DNA of 64,000 nt from Sipunculus nudus (lineage: Eukaryota > Annelida > Sipuncula > Golfingiida > Sipunculidae). The notes under the pieces are model-generated. The model was not told the DNA's origin and did not search any database. It saw nothing but the letters and a program-made list of their open reading frames with translations. Location: contig CM049306.1 in assembly GCA_026874595.1 (NCBI GenBank), forward strand, positions 95,719,642-95,783,641, read 5' to 3'. Position numbers and translations under genes: made by a program. This document shows, piece after piece, positions 24,601 to 36,545 of the stretch (the stretch's first letter is position 1; every line of letters starts with the position of its first letter).

Positions 24601-26280
24601 GAACACAATGTAAAACCTTATATATCAGCAGTGACAGACAGGTAATACTGATCATCAGGTATTAAATGTCTGAAACCTGAACAGATATTCGTGGGAAAAG
24701 TCTGTAAATTGTGATAAAGTAACATTATATGTAGATAAAACACCCCCACTGTTTACTTGGCTTCATGTGTCTTAGCAGCTTTTCATCACTTGGTAAAACA
24801 TAACTGATATCACCTGAGTTTGTGAAGATAAAAGCAAAGATAAAGAAATCACACACACCACCTTCACTTTCATATATACATTAAAATATGTATCACCTGT
24901 CCACGAGTTAAAGCTATGTGATACGTTCAAAAAGTTACATTTTTTATAGAAAAAAAATCAAACATAAGTTGACAAGGTGCACTCAGTGAGCTTTTAGGAT
25001 TTGTTTCTGATCGGTGTCTGCCGAGATTGAATAAAAAGAAGATAAAAAATACAGATATCAAAGCCAAGACGAGGACGGCCTGAGAAAACAGGACATTCGG
25101 AGCAAAATCACCTGTCACTGTCGTCTTTACAGACAAGTAAGTACGTAGACCGCGCATGTTTTAAAATGCACCAGACAGTCAGCATAGCTGAATTATACAT
25201 AAGTATTGACTGACGGCAAATACATAATAAAGCATCTGTTTTGTCCTATCATGTTAAAGCTGAGCCTGGGGGAGGGCTTGCTCAAGCTGATTGTTCTCCT
25301 CGTTTACTTGGGTGCTTCGATTCCGTCTTTTCAATCAACATGTCACCTGGACACTTGTTGCTTTCCCCTCCAAAATTGTTTTCACCCAAGCCACTGCAAT
25401 TCTTGGTCTGACAGGGAAATTGCTTCTGTATTTTTTCAGTTTTTATAATTTCTACTGTAACTTTACCAGCTGAATATTAGCTGAGCATTTTTCTTTTTCC
25501 CACAGATTCTAAAAGGTACATGTAAATTATATGCATCCATTGTCCCTTGTTATCAAAAGAAACGCAAGTTGTTACTTTTGTAAGAAAGAGAAAAACTGTA
25601 AATCACTGTGAATACATTCATGATTTTTGGTTACATCAATGGACATACAAGGACTATATTTTCAATAAGTATTCTAACATATTCAAATTACCAGCTCAAA
25701 TTTCTTAAATTTTTGTTGTCTTCTTTTTGAGAATAAGTATGTTGTCATTTTTTGTATAAAATAATTGCATGCAAATATGGAATATTATTCTTAAAACTAA
25801 GGTACTGTAAAAAATGTTATGGCCTGAACAAACATATGAGGTTCTGATTGCATACCACAAGAAGAGATTTATGAAAGTTAATTAACAATACTAATTAAAA
25901 TCCCATACAAAACAACTCTTGGAAAGTTTAGCTATAGCAACAAGAGAATACAGGCTTTCATAATTACCGGTACACTGTAATTTTTTAAGAAATGTGTCAC
26001 CTTTAATTTATAGAAATGTTTCATAAGACAGTCAGTAAGATTAATTTTCTTTCTGCATGCCTGATGATCGATACAACTGGCATTAGTCTGGGGATATTTA
26101 CAATACTCTGTATTTCAACACTGGTTAATCAACAAAAATGCTTGGAGCACTGGTAAACAAGCACAAAACCAAAATGACCATATATATCCATACATGACAT
26201 ATGTTTCTATGTAAATATATGTGGCATCTGTATGAGAGGTAAGAGACTATATCATTTTTCCTGCATCTTTATTTCAAATA
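21621..26280. other. non-coding DNA with two weak exon-like frames
   Basis: Mostly nothing recognisable. Two minus-strand frames look more protein-like than chance but lack support. One is at 22415-22675 (87 codons between stops; conceptual peptide with CKRKRHNLCGALLTG, a polypyrimidine/CAG and a CAG|GTAAAA inside it). The other is at 24927-25157 (76 codons from a real ATG with one hydrophobic segment). They are described under findings. Confidence 0.4.
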
Positions 26281-27300
26281 TCAACTCATAATCATCACAT
26301 CTTCATCTTCTAGTCAGATATCAACTCATCATCATCATCACATCTTCATTTTCTAGTCAGATATCCACCCATCATCATCATCACATCTTCATTTTCTAGT
26401 CAGATATCAACTCATCATCATCATCACATCTTCATCTTCAAGTCAGATATCAACTCATCGTCATCATCATCACATCTTCGTCTTCTCATCAGATATCAAC
26501 TCATCATCATCATCATCATCACATCTTCATCTTCTAGTCAGATATCAACTCATAATCATCACATCTTCATCTTCTAGTCAGATATCAACTCATCATCATC
26601 ATCATCACATCTTCATTTTATAGTCAGATATCAACTCATCATCATCATCACATCTTCATCTTCTAGTCAGATATCAACTCATCATCATCACATCTTCATC
26701 TTCTAGTCAGATATCAACTCATCATCATCACCACATCTTCATCTTCTAGTCAGATATCAACTCATTATCATCACATCTTCATCTTCTAGTCAGATATCAA
26801 CTCATCATTGTCACATCTTCCTCTTCTCATCAGATATCAACTCATCATCATCATCACATCTTCATCTTCTTGTCAGATATCAACTCATCATCATCATCAC
26901 ATCTTCATCTTCTAGTCAGATATCAACTCATCATCATCATCACATCTTCATCTTCTTGTCAGATATCAACTCATCATCATCATCACGTCTTCATCTTCTA
27001 GTCAGATATCAACTCATCATCATCACATATTCATCTTCTAGTCAGATATCAACTCATCATCATCAACATCACATCTTCATCTTCTAGTCAGATATCAACT
27101 CATCATAATCTCATCTTCATCTTCTAGTCAGATATCAACTCATCATTATCATCACATCTTCATTTTCTAGTCAGATACCAACTCATCATCATCACATCTT
27201 TATCTTTGAGTTGGATATCAATTCAACAGCATCACAACTTTATCTTTGAGTTGATTATCAATTCAACAGCACCACATCTTCATCTTCTAGTCAGATATTA
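26281..27300. repeat. 43-bp minisatellite with embedded CAT microsatellite, about 22 copies
   Basis: Units consist of a constant part (cacatcttcatcttctagtc then agatatcaactc) and a variable (atc)2-6 run, so unit length varies in steps of 3 around 43 bp. Right-end units are eroded (tttatctttgagttg). It is a compound minisatellite/microsatellite with no gene association beyond lying in the presumed intron. Confidence 0.9.
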
Positions 27301-28214
27301 TTTCAAAAGCACTGCTAACCCATTTTCTAGGATTCCTACCGTACGGTCAGTTATGAGCAAACCCAATCCCCCCCCCCCCCCCGAATGGCTATAAACATAC
27401 AAACTGTCACACATTTCATCCATCTTTACTTACCTTTATACCTTTTATTTTACCTTTCTAATAGAAACTATAGTTCTATTATCATTATGTATTATACTTA
27501 AGTTCTAAGGGTCTCTAGACTATACAGCTACTTTTAAACATTTAAACTTGCAGAATGTGCATTACTTCTTAACATGACACTACACAATATGTAAAACATA
27601 CACAAAAACAGAACAAAAAGACGGTGCAAAAAAGATGCGAACCAGTGACCAGCCGTGTCATAGAACAGTGCATATCTCTAAAAGAGCCTTGTTGTCAGCG
27701 GCAACAGTAGCGGCAGCCAAACACATCACCCCTAGCAACCAGATGTTTCTTGCCTTACTGATACAAATTCTAGTTGACCTCATGTATTTGTTCTATTGCT
27801 TTAAAACACACAAGAAACAGGTTGGGAGTGCACAAGTTATTACATACAGGATGCTATGTTGTATATTTTGTCTGTTGTAACTATGTTAGGATCATGCAAT
27901 CCTTTGCTAACATCACTAGATTCATACTTCCACAATGGTTACAATTCACAGAATAAATGAGAATTACAAAGAGAGGGAGGCTCTTTTAGGAAATATGCAC
28001 CGAACACACTGAAATGAAAGCAATCCAGTAAATATTAAGAAAACTCTACTGGCACGCAAAGACAGCATTATAAACTGCCGTCAGCCATCGGTGAATCTGG
28101 CACATGAACATCTGCTAGTTGTGATGTCACATTGCCCAGACCTGCAGTCATGGCCTCAATTCAACAAATATGAGTTTAGGCCAAAGAGTAATGTATTTTA
28201 CATGATGGAAAATG
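27301..28214. other. non-coding DNA with a 15-base C run
   Basis: A C homopolymer occupies 27368-27382. The remaining sequence has no exon-like or repeat structure I can name. Confidence 0.5.
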
Positions 28215-28375
28215 CCTTCACATCGAATCAATGGCCGCTCCACCAGACTCACTGGAGGGTCTGAATCAGCTACATCATTGTCCCGTTGGCGTTGAGTCAG
28301 GCAGAAAAGACCCCACAAATTTTATGGAATGCCGAGTCAAGTGCTCTGCCGCTTAACTAATTATGCATCAACCTC
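28215..28375 (-). mobile_element. degenerate tRNA-derived SINE (minus strand)
   Basis: The reverse complement reads tagttaagcggcagagcac then ttgactcggcattcc, very like the A-box and anticodon arm of a tRNA, followed by tgtggggtcttttctgcc in place of a B-box. Body and 3' end are not clearly delimited, and no target duplication was found. Old copy. Confidence 0.45.
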
Positions 28376-30464
28376 ATTCAAGGGTTCCTAGTGTGATCAA
28401 TTTCCACTTGGTCTTTTTAGCTTAATACAATCAGTAGATTTTGTGGGTGGGGCGTTTTGGTTAGGGTTGGGGGGGGGGGGGGGATGGTGTCTTTTTTTCA
28501 TATTGATTCCTTGTCTAACATGTCTTCTGCTCAGCGGAATTAAGCCAGCTGCAGCAACTGATCTGATCATGTGATCACAACATTATCTCGCAATCATTCT
28601 GTTCTTTGTTCAGCAGATGCTAACTAGATTAAATAAAAAAAAAATTACATACATATAGCTACACTTAAAATGTTGCATACTTCTTAAGTCGGACAATTTC
28701 TTTGTAAAATATGTGCTACATGCCTTCCTTTTATTTGAGTTTTACAATAATTTTACCGTAAACAAATACAGGTGGAATTGCAAACAGTGTTTTGTGTTTC
28801 CCAGGCTGAGCTTTCTTTGGGGACCATTGCCTTCTCCCCTGCACTTTTTGACTTTCATTTACTGATGGAGGGGACACAGCTGAGCTCAAAGCTGGCCATT
28901 CCATTTAATTTACTTTCCTGAACACAAAGTCAAAACAGAACAAAACCAGCCATGCTTCGTCAGAACCTCACAAACAAAAACAGATTAAAATTCATCCAGG
29001 TCTGACATTTGTCAATTTGATACCTTTAGTCTTCAGGTTTAGAGCTATCCCTCCACAATGTTACAGACTATATTTTTTTTATTAATTACAATGCAGTGAA
29101 CCTTAAAAAAGCATTAATCCATTTACCAACTGGACATAAGGTCAAGCAGAGGGTAAATTTAATCATAGTAATAGGCGGTGCAATTCTAGGCAAGCTCATA
29201 TCACTCATCACTATTATTTCAGCTACCTTTTATACTATTCATAAAGACTCCTATGCACATCAAAAGGAACATAAAATGATTCTAACACTATTATGAGAAT
29301 CCTTAATACTTTCATTAAGTGAAAGTCATTAATACAAATTATAAATCTGATTGCAATTAACACTATTAATGATCTGCCCATCATTTTATTATCTTTTTGA
29401 TTGTAATAAGCCTGACAATGATTTCATATTAATTCATCTGTACGTATTCCAATGCCCACTGCCTAAAATGCATAACTTTATGCCTATTGAATGCATTATT
29501 TCATGTTGGGTTATGACAGCAACCAATAAAATCCATCTTAATATTAAGTGATGCAAGCTGGAGACAGCCAAGTCAGAATATTAATATCATCATATCCCCT
29601 TTAATACTGAAATATGATACAGGCAGATGATTTGTCAATATGGTATTTAAAGGAAAATAATCTCCACAAGTCATTAATTCATTCATCTGCTCAATGTCTA
29701 CACAAGGAACCTTCAGCTGTCATTTGTAAAGGAGTTTTTTTTTAATCTTGCACGAAAAATTGTGAACAAATTAAGATTATACAACAAAGGGAGCCTCTAA
29801 CATCATTAAGTTTCAAGGTATGAAATACTAAATAACTTTAAGTCTTTGTGGGACTTAGTTGCCAAAAGCAAAATTAATATTTGATTTTTTTTTTTCAAAA
29901 TTTTTATTATGCCCATGAGTAGGTGCTGCTGCAGAAACTAATAAGCCGCCAATCTATCAGCCATGCAGACAAGATGATTTGTGATATCCCGAGAAACGCC
30001 ATATTCATAGAGAGTGAAAAAGCCAACAGTCCACAAAGATACTGCCAGTCTGAGAGCAGAATCAACGAAAGATTCTACTTAATACTCGCAAAATAAATAC
30101 CACAGATAAATGAGGTTGGCGTTGTTCCCAACCGCAGGGGTATTAATTGGTGAGGCCACTGCTATTGGTCCCAGTATTAGAAGATACTGACTCTATCCTG
30201 ATGGCCAGAGAAAGTGACATTCCAAAAACAGGCACACACATACATACACTGACTAACTGAGACCTGGAGGGCATGCGATGGGTTTTTTGTTTTTCACTTT
30301 GACTAATCATGAGCCAAGTGAAAAAGGAATCAAAACAATCATTGCTGATCTACAAGTTGAATTTGGTGAAGGTGAAGAGAAGATTTGGTGGGAGTATGAC
30401 ACAGCTGGTCCCGTGGCAAGCCATGATGAAGAAGGAAAAAAAAGTGACAACTCACCCAAAGGTT
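28376..30464. other. synapsin intron, proximal part downstream of the exon
   Basis: On the minus strand this follows the donor at 30465-30470. It contains a 15-base G run at 28469-28483 and ordinary AT-rich sequence. No codon match to the GHAH block expected in the next synapsin exon was found here or further left in the window. Confidence 0.6.
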
Positions 30465-30470
30465 ACTCAC
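30465..30470 (-). other. Syn: 5' splice site GTGAGT of the synapsin exon
   Basis: The minus strand reads AAATG|GTGAGTAAC, a near-consensus U1 donor directly after the Met codon that ends the conserved block. Confidence 0.9.
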
Positions 30471-30560
30471 CATTTCCTTGTGGTTAGGGTAGTAAGACTG
30501 ATCGATCAGCGGGAACCGCTCCTTGCCAAGTCTTCGTTGAATTTGTATCAGGTGTGAAAA
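30471..30560 (-). CDS. Syn: synapsin, internal C-domain exon (90 nt)
   Basis: Synapsins are presynaptic phosphoproteins that coat synaptic vesicles, tether the reserve pool to actin and bind ATP through the ATP-grasp-like C domain. This minus-strand exon is exactly 30 codons, phase 0 at both ends. It starts FSHLIQIQRRLGKERF and ends FPLIDQSYYPNHKEM; the second block is a hallmark of synapsin C domains from flies to vertebrates, and FSHLIQIQRRLG aligns with the helix that follows YNFxDKPWVF in that family. The acceptor is ttatttgcag at 30561-30570; the donor is GTGAGT at 30465-30470. No stop or frameshift. The preceding exon should end ..IYNF.DKPWV and the following one should carry ..VVVK.GHAH..; neither is in the window, although about 210 copies of the preceding exon's tail form the satellite at 53.6-64 kb. 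Confidence 0.94.
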
Positions 30561-30575
30561 CTGCAAATAATGTAT
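30561..30575 (-). other. Syn: 3' splice site of the synapsin exon
   Basis: The minus strand reads atacattatttgcag|TTTTC, with AG at 30561-30562 and a T-rich tract immediately upstream. Confidence 0.85.
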
Positions 30576-32058
30576 TCTATGTAGAACAGAAGTTTATACA
30601 ATAATCTTAAAAACACGCCTTTGACATTAATTTATTAATATTGTGTGTTTTGATAACGGTATACATATTCTGTATTTTTCTCTTAAATAACCGCCATGCT
30701 ACAAAATTTTTAATTTAAGAAAATGATGGAGGATGAAGACCTAAATATGATAATAAATGATGTTACTATCAAGAATCATGGTTATATACATAAATATAGG
30801 GCCAGAAATAATGTATAGCTTGAGTTAATCATGTATTAGAGGAATTAATTAATATCTCATATTATGGCAATTGAAGAAGCAGCCGAAACAAAAATGCCAC
30901 CTGACAGATTTGGAATCAGAAAAACCCAACTGATATAGCAGGCCAATAAAATCCATTTAATATGACAACCAAGCTGGAATACATAACAAACTGTACTATT
31001 AGGCTCAGCTACAATACTTATGTCTGTTTTGGGATAGGATTTGATCCACTGATCTTTAAATCTGAATTTAAATGTCTTTCAAACAAAACTTTGCCCTACC
31101 ATCATTAACTGAAATTTATAATATTAGAAAACTGTTTTGTTAATACAAGGACATCATGTAAAAGATATTAACAGCCTAATTAAGGAAACCATGAGTGAAA
31201 ACCAGATCTATATATAGCAAACTGAAACATAACTTCCTACCTTTGACGTTAATTAAGTCTAATTTTACAAGGAACAGAACGCAATTATACGTATCATTAA
31301 AATCTAGAAACTAATTAATTAAAACATGTATATAATGGCTTCCTCCTGCCTCTAAAACTATCACTCTGTATTACTTTTCATTTTATTCACCTGATTATAA
31401 GGTAACAACATCCCAGAACAGAGATACCAGTAGAGTTTTTGGTCAGAGGGACACATGCCGTCAGACGATTTATGTTCTTTACTGTTTTTCAATCAAAGCA
31501 GCAATTAGCCACAGGGCATTCCATCTGTCTGTTCTTGTCCCAAGGGGGTCGAGGGTGTGAAGTCAACATTTGTGGTGTTGAAAGTAACATTATGAAATGA
31601 CAGGAGTTTGAGGACAGAGCCATGCAATAATGATGAGGAAGGAGTGGTGCGGAGGAGACCTGGTCTCGTGAGTCATTCCAGGAATCTCTACAGATGCCAC
31701 CCATCCTCAGATACGGACAATCCATTAAACTGCAACAACCAGGCACGCAGCATCTCTCCCATCTCACTCAGACATCACTCACCACTTATACCTCATGTTC
31801 CGTCAGTTTAAAATTATTTTTATAAAAAGGCTCAGTCACAGACTCAGGTGAGGCGATGACTCTGTCAAATGAAGCTTTTAATTGAAAGTGCAAGGTTGAC
31901 AAATTCCTTCCTATCCTTCTTGTAACCTCAGAGAATTAAAAGGAAAATGTCACTTAACATTTATCAATTATATTATGATCCCCATTTTCTAGTAAACTAA
32001 TCCTAAATGACTTATTTTATGATGACACTTATTTGTACTATATCTATCTTTCATCATT

Positions 32059-32061
<3 letters not shown>
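30576..32061. other. synapsin intron, with a GC-richer block at 31440-31810
   Basis: No exon or repeat recognised. The 31440-31810 block is non-repetitive, nearer 50% GC than its flanks, and has overlapping open frames on both strands (92 and 67 codons) without family resemblance. It could be regulatory; not resolvable by eye. Confidence 0.4.

Positions 32062-32114
<53 letters not shown>
32062..32114. repeat. (AT)n microsatellite, about 53 bp
   Basis: Uninterrupted AT dinucleotide run directly abutting the left end of a TIR element. Confidence 0.95.
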
Positions 32115-32118
<4 letters not shown>

Positions 32119-32296
32119 AACCTCGTTGTGTTTAACTTGCTTAAGTCGAACACCCTGCTCATGTACAAGTTACAGACTCGATATTCTGGACAACTCTTGT
32201 TAAATTATTACCAAATAACACCCGCCTGTGTTGAACCTCGGATGTGTCCAAGTTTTCTGAGGGTTCCTTTGGCTTCAACAAAATGAGATTTCACTG
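32113..32296. mobile_element. MITE with agtgaaacctcgttgtg-type TIRs
   Basis: The left end is agtgaaacctcgttgtgttt; the right end reverse-complements to cagtgaaatctcattttgtt. The interior (aagtcgaacaccctgctc, gttgaacctcggatgtg) resembles widespread invertebrate MITEs whose ends read cagtgaaacctcgtt, usually assigned to pogo/Tc1-mariner. The TA flank is ambiguous inside the AT run. Confidence 0.65.
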
Positions 32297-32330
32297 TATA
32301 TAAATACATATAAATAAATACATATATATC

Positions 32331-32636
32331 GTGAAATCTGGCTTTCTAAACTACCTGCTGGACCAGCCAAAGTGGCTGCGTTAGCATGGTGGTGGCTGTG
32401 TTAGCGTGGTGGTGGCTGTGTTAGCGTGGTGGTGGCTGCGTTAGCATGGTGGTGGCTGTGTTAGCATGGTGGTGGCTGTGTTAGCATGGTGGTGGCTGTG
32501 TTAGCATGGTGGTGGCTGAGTTAGTGGGGGCATGGTGGTTGTGTTAGCAGAAGGTTTTTATGTTGATTTTCATTAGTCCGGTTGTCTTAGTGGGGTAGTT
32601 GTTATGGTAGGGTGGTCATCACTCAGGATTTCACTG
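32331..32636. mobile_element. second MITE-like element with an internal tandem expansion
   Basis: The left end cgtgaaatctggctttc and the right end (reverse complement cagtgaaatcctgagtg) form imperfect TIRs related to those of the element just upstream. The interior has ggttgtcttagtggggtagt at the right and a 20-bp tandem array at 32372-32525. Confidence 0.5.
32372..32525. repeat. 20-bp tandem repeat, about 8 copies
   Basis: Units are gtggctgtgttagcatggtg with c/t and a/g variants, perfectly phased at 20 bp. It appears to have expanded from MITE-internal sequence. Confidence 0.9.
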
Positions 32637-33173
32637 TATATATCCAAGCTTTTCATACTTTTTGTCTAAGAAAAGTCTTGTCACACAAAAAGAAATAAAT
32701 GAGTACTTGATCCATAAGGAACCACAATGCCACAAATTCTTACCAGGAAATCTGTAGGGTTAGTAACAATCTTGAGGTAGCATTCCATACATGTAGTATG
32801 TATGTGTTAACAGCTAGAAAATGGACACATTATATTCTCTTAAGTTATTCCATAAAAACATGGGCATATTTAATACATATATGAATATGCAGCATGTTTT
32901 AATCATTCACTCCAGTGGCTGTAAGTACATATGCATGGTATCAGGTCTGAGATGGGGCATTGCCATCTGACAGAGGAATATACCTCGCTTGTCACTTACA
33001 TCATTGTTTGGAATACTGGGCCTGTCTTTTTCCATGTGTATGCATCATCAATCTATGCTGCAAGCATTTAGTGATTGAAATGTGCTCATACACATACATT
33101 TTAACTGCATCATTATATATAGTGTATCCCATTTTTATATGCATATAAACCACATGCATACTGCATACGTATA

Positions 33174-33616
33174 CAATGGTTGCCTTCATATTCGCGAGGC
33201 TGAAATTTAGCGATTTATTAATTTTGAACGTTCACAAGGGTTTCATTTTTGCGATTGCACCAGAACCAATACAATGTAACTGCAGCAGTATTTGTATTGA
33301 TTTTAATTTTATAAACATCCTACAATACTTCACTCATTTCTGGTTGAGTTAATTACTTATGACCTGTGTCACAGCTTATATATCTCACATGATTACCACA
33401 TCATTTACAAAAATTACTGCTTGTATGCATCGGACAGTATTGATACCATGCACCGACTACATTGCTGATTATGTTGTTTCTAGAGATGTGATATCTAATC
33501 TGTTTTTGCAGATGCATCATCATCATTTTAATTCCCAAGGGTTTCATATTCACGATTATTTGACATTCGTGAATATCGCAAAATTAAAAACCCTGCAAAT
33601 AAAAAGGCAACCACAG
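33174..33616. mobile_element. MITE-like TIR element (about 443 bp) with TA target site
   Basis: The left end is caatggttgccttcatattc; the right end reverse-complements to ctgtggttgcctttttattt. TA dinucleotides flank both ends. The interior has paired ttcgcgaggctgaaattt, aagggtttcattttt and gtgaatatcgcaaaatt motifs in inverted arrangement, so the element could fold back. Confidence 0.65.
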
Positions 33617-34729
33617 TATATGGAATGGCACCTTTCTTGTTCTGTGTCTATCATTTGCTTTAACCTGTATTATTAAATAAGTACAACTGTTTACTCTGTA
33701 AATGCTGAACAGCATCCAAGGTTTATTTATTCTTGCTCCTGTAAAAACAATTTAGCGGGGTTAAGTGGTTTTTGATGAGTGAATCATCTGAGTAATTAAC
33801 TAAGTGGCATCAACGTTTACTCCGTGACAGTCCCCATGAAGATAATAAACGAGCACTAATCATCTGTCCTCCATCGTCTCAATCAGAGATTACTGGTATA
33901 TTATCTAAAATATATACAGACTGTAAACTAAACTTTACACACATGACCCACCCTCACAATGAATTTTACTCACTTCAATCAAACTCATGATCAGTCACTG
34001 ATTTAACTTTCATGTTATGTTTGTTTATTCTGAGTTTCTTGTCATTTTATTTATGTTATCTTATCTTGTCACTTTTACATAGTTACTTTATCTTGTCACT
34101 TTTTTTTTGGTCTTTTTAGTACTTCTGGATTTTATTGTCACTGCATTCAACATAACTAGATCTACATAGTTCTAATTACTGTAGCTCCTGTTGCAATTTT
34201 CTCTCAATTGTTTAGTTTTATATAAATCTACAGATTAGACCCCGAGGAGACCACTTACACCATGTTAGGGACTGTCATGTTCTGTTACAACATGTTTTAA
34301 ATGTTGGCCTGTTGAAAGAATGACGAGGTTTGCTTGGTGCACTTTACTCAGTTCACTTGCTTAACGCTAGGTCCTGTAAAATGGTCATTAGCCGTATATC
34401 TGTCATGTTGTAAAATTATAAAATCATATATGACAGACTTGTATATGACAGGGACAACAATATATTATTCTTCAGAAGATTGTTAGTCTTCAGTCACCTT
34501 ATAACATGTTTCTCCATACAGTTATATGTGTGTCTCTAAAGGTAATTGTAATAATGAACCTTATCTGTTTGAAGAATTGAAATACATTGTGATGTGCTAG
34601 AACAATTTGGTTTTTTTGTATATTAAGTAGAATATCCATATGAAAAGGAACTGTGATTTTCTCTGTGTATCTTTTCAAACTCAAGTTCATGATCATACAG
34701 CTAGACCATCAAGCTTGCATAAAAATGCA
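33617..34729. other. non-coding DNA, nothing recognisable
   Basis: AT-rich sequence without exon-like frames or clear repeats. Confidence 0.5.
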
Positions 34730-35230
34730 CTGGTGGTGAGATAACATGTCACATGAGGCAATGAGATACCATGCTATAGAATTAGGTGAGGTAACATGTC
34801 ACAAGAGGCAATGTGATAACAGTATAGGTTGAAGTGAGGTAAAATGTCACAAGAGGCAATGTGATAACATACTATAGGATTATGTGAGATAACATGCTCA
34901 GGGTATACTAAGATAACATGCCACAAGAGGCAGGAGATAACCTGCTGCATTAGGAAGTGAGATAACATGCCACAGGAGACAATAAGATTTACACACTAGA
35001 GAAGGTGACATAACATACCAAAAGAATTAAAGATATATTATCCTAAAAGAGGAACTGACATATTGTGCCATAGGAAGAAGTGAGACAAGATGGTGGGATA
35101 GTAGGAAAGGAGGCAAGACAACTATCTCCAGAAGACATGGAGATATTATTCTGCAGCAGGCGAAAATATTACATTTGTCATAAGAGGCTGAGAGATAACA
35201 TGTCACAGAAGGTGAGAAAACATGCTACAG
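34730..35230. repeat. degenerate minisatellite with 27/54-bp periodicity
   Basis: Repeated blocks gagataacatgtcacaagag and gcaatgtgataacatgctat occur at about 27- and 54-bp spacing and decay rightward. No reading frame persists. Confidence 0.75.
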
Positions 35231-36119
35231 GTGGAAGTATAACAAAATATTTATTACATCCAATTTTTTCAATATTCTTTTCTTAGTGAGTATACTAATG
35301 AAAATACTTTATTTAGTTGAGTCATTTAAAACATATGTCCCATTGTGATCATGATGATACCATTATCGTATTCTGGTTTTACTTTAAAAAGTCACTTTTT
35401 TGTATTTATTTTTTTAGTATATTGTCCCCAAGAAACTGCACTTAATAACAAGGGTTTTGCAGAAATGATTCCACAGTTAACTTGGTCTGAAGTAAAATTT
35501 CAACTTTTTTATCTCTGGCTTTTTAACATCCTACAGCTGATTAGCCAGGGGAGTGTATCCCTGCAAGGACTGAACTTGTCACAAACTGTTAATTAATATT
35601 CCAATCTCCCTAGTGCAGGCTGAGGCAAACTTATACCCTCACATGGCCAGGCCTGGGGGGGACTGTGGCTCTTTGATTATATTTTACTTTTGATAATTAA
35701 GGCAATCAGAACATAAATGAACTGATCACCGAGTCTGCTTCTTCTGCCAGTTTTTTGCTTGCCACAGGACACAATCCTGAAAATTAATCATCGTCATGTC
35801 CCGAAGCATCACTTGTATTAACTTTCTGTACCTGCTGACAGGTACTCTCTCTTTCTCTGTTATATATATACACATATATATTCCTATGTAGCTACCATGT
35901 AGTTATATGTAATTATATAATGATATTATATGTATATATATATATATGCTGAGATTATTTCTTCTTCTCAAAAATGGTTTTTCACATCTGTAGGTGAACT
36001 GGCAGTGCATAAACAAAAGTAAACTAGAATGGCTTTGTTTTTGCACTGCAAAAACAGATATGTCTCCCCCTATGGGCCATCCCAAATGATTAGGAGTTAA
36101 ATATGCACTATCTCAAAAC
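35231..36119. other. non-coding DNA with TA-rich microsatellite patches
   Basis: Short (TA)n/(CA)n tracts at about 35862-35880 and 35920-35947; otherwise nothing recognised. Confidence 0.5.
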
Positions 36120-36545
36120 AATGATTCTAGATTTCAGTAGATTTGACTTTGAAGGTCAAGGTCACCCCTTTTCAAACTCCAATGAGATTATGGAAGAAAG
36201 AACTGGTTGGTCAATTTGAAGAAAAAAATCTTCAGTACTTCCAAAATTATGGGGTCACAATAATCCTAAAATTACATAAAGTTATGTAACCTAAAATTAC
36301 ATATTGTTCACAAGAATTTCACATTTTGGCAGATTTGACCTTGAAGATCAAGGTCAAGGTCAGTGGGTATCAAACGTGTCCGAGATTTTGGGATGACCAA
36401 AGAGTGTTTCAATTTTTTTTTGAAAATATGCAGCCCTTCAAAAGTTATCATGTTTATAAGATATCCTACACACCACGACTGACGACGACAGCAGATGATG
36501 GCACTTAAAACATCCCCTGGAGGGGGGGGGGGGGGGGGGGGGAGA
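36120..36545. repeat. dispersed molluscan-type repeat with a terminal G run
   Basis: Two related halves about 190 bp apart carry agatttgactttgaaggtc and agatttgaccttgaagatc, each running into a caaggtca block. The right part ends with gactgacgacgacagcagat and a 21-base G run (36522-36542). Confidence 0.6.

Noticed and set aside
25252-25448. Plus-strand Cys-rich frame starting MLKLSLGEGLLKLIVLLVYL, considered as a nested TIMP gene start
   Set aside because: Synapsin introns host Timp antisense in flies and vertebrates, and this frame has a signal-like start and HPSHC, but the Cys-x-Cys N-terminus and spacing of TIMPs are absent, there is no good donor after it, and no further TIMP exons were found.
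28469-28483. Homopolymer G/C runs here and at 27368, 36522 and 43504 as quadruplex regulators
   Set aside because: Single uninterrupted runs in non-coding DNA, one of them at the end of a dispersed repeat; nothing points to function, and run length may be an assembly uncertainty.
30278-30487. Plus-strand 69-codon acidic frame over the synapsin exon
   Set aside because: It is the antisense shadow of the minus-strand exon and its donor region.
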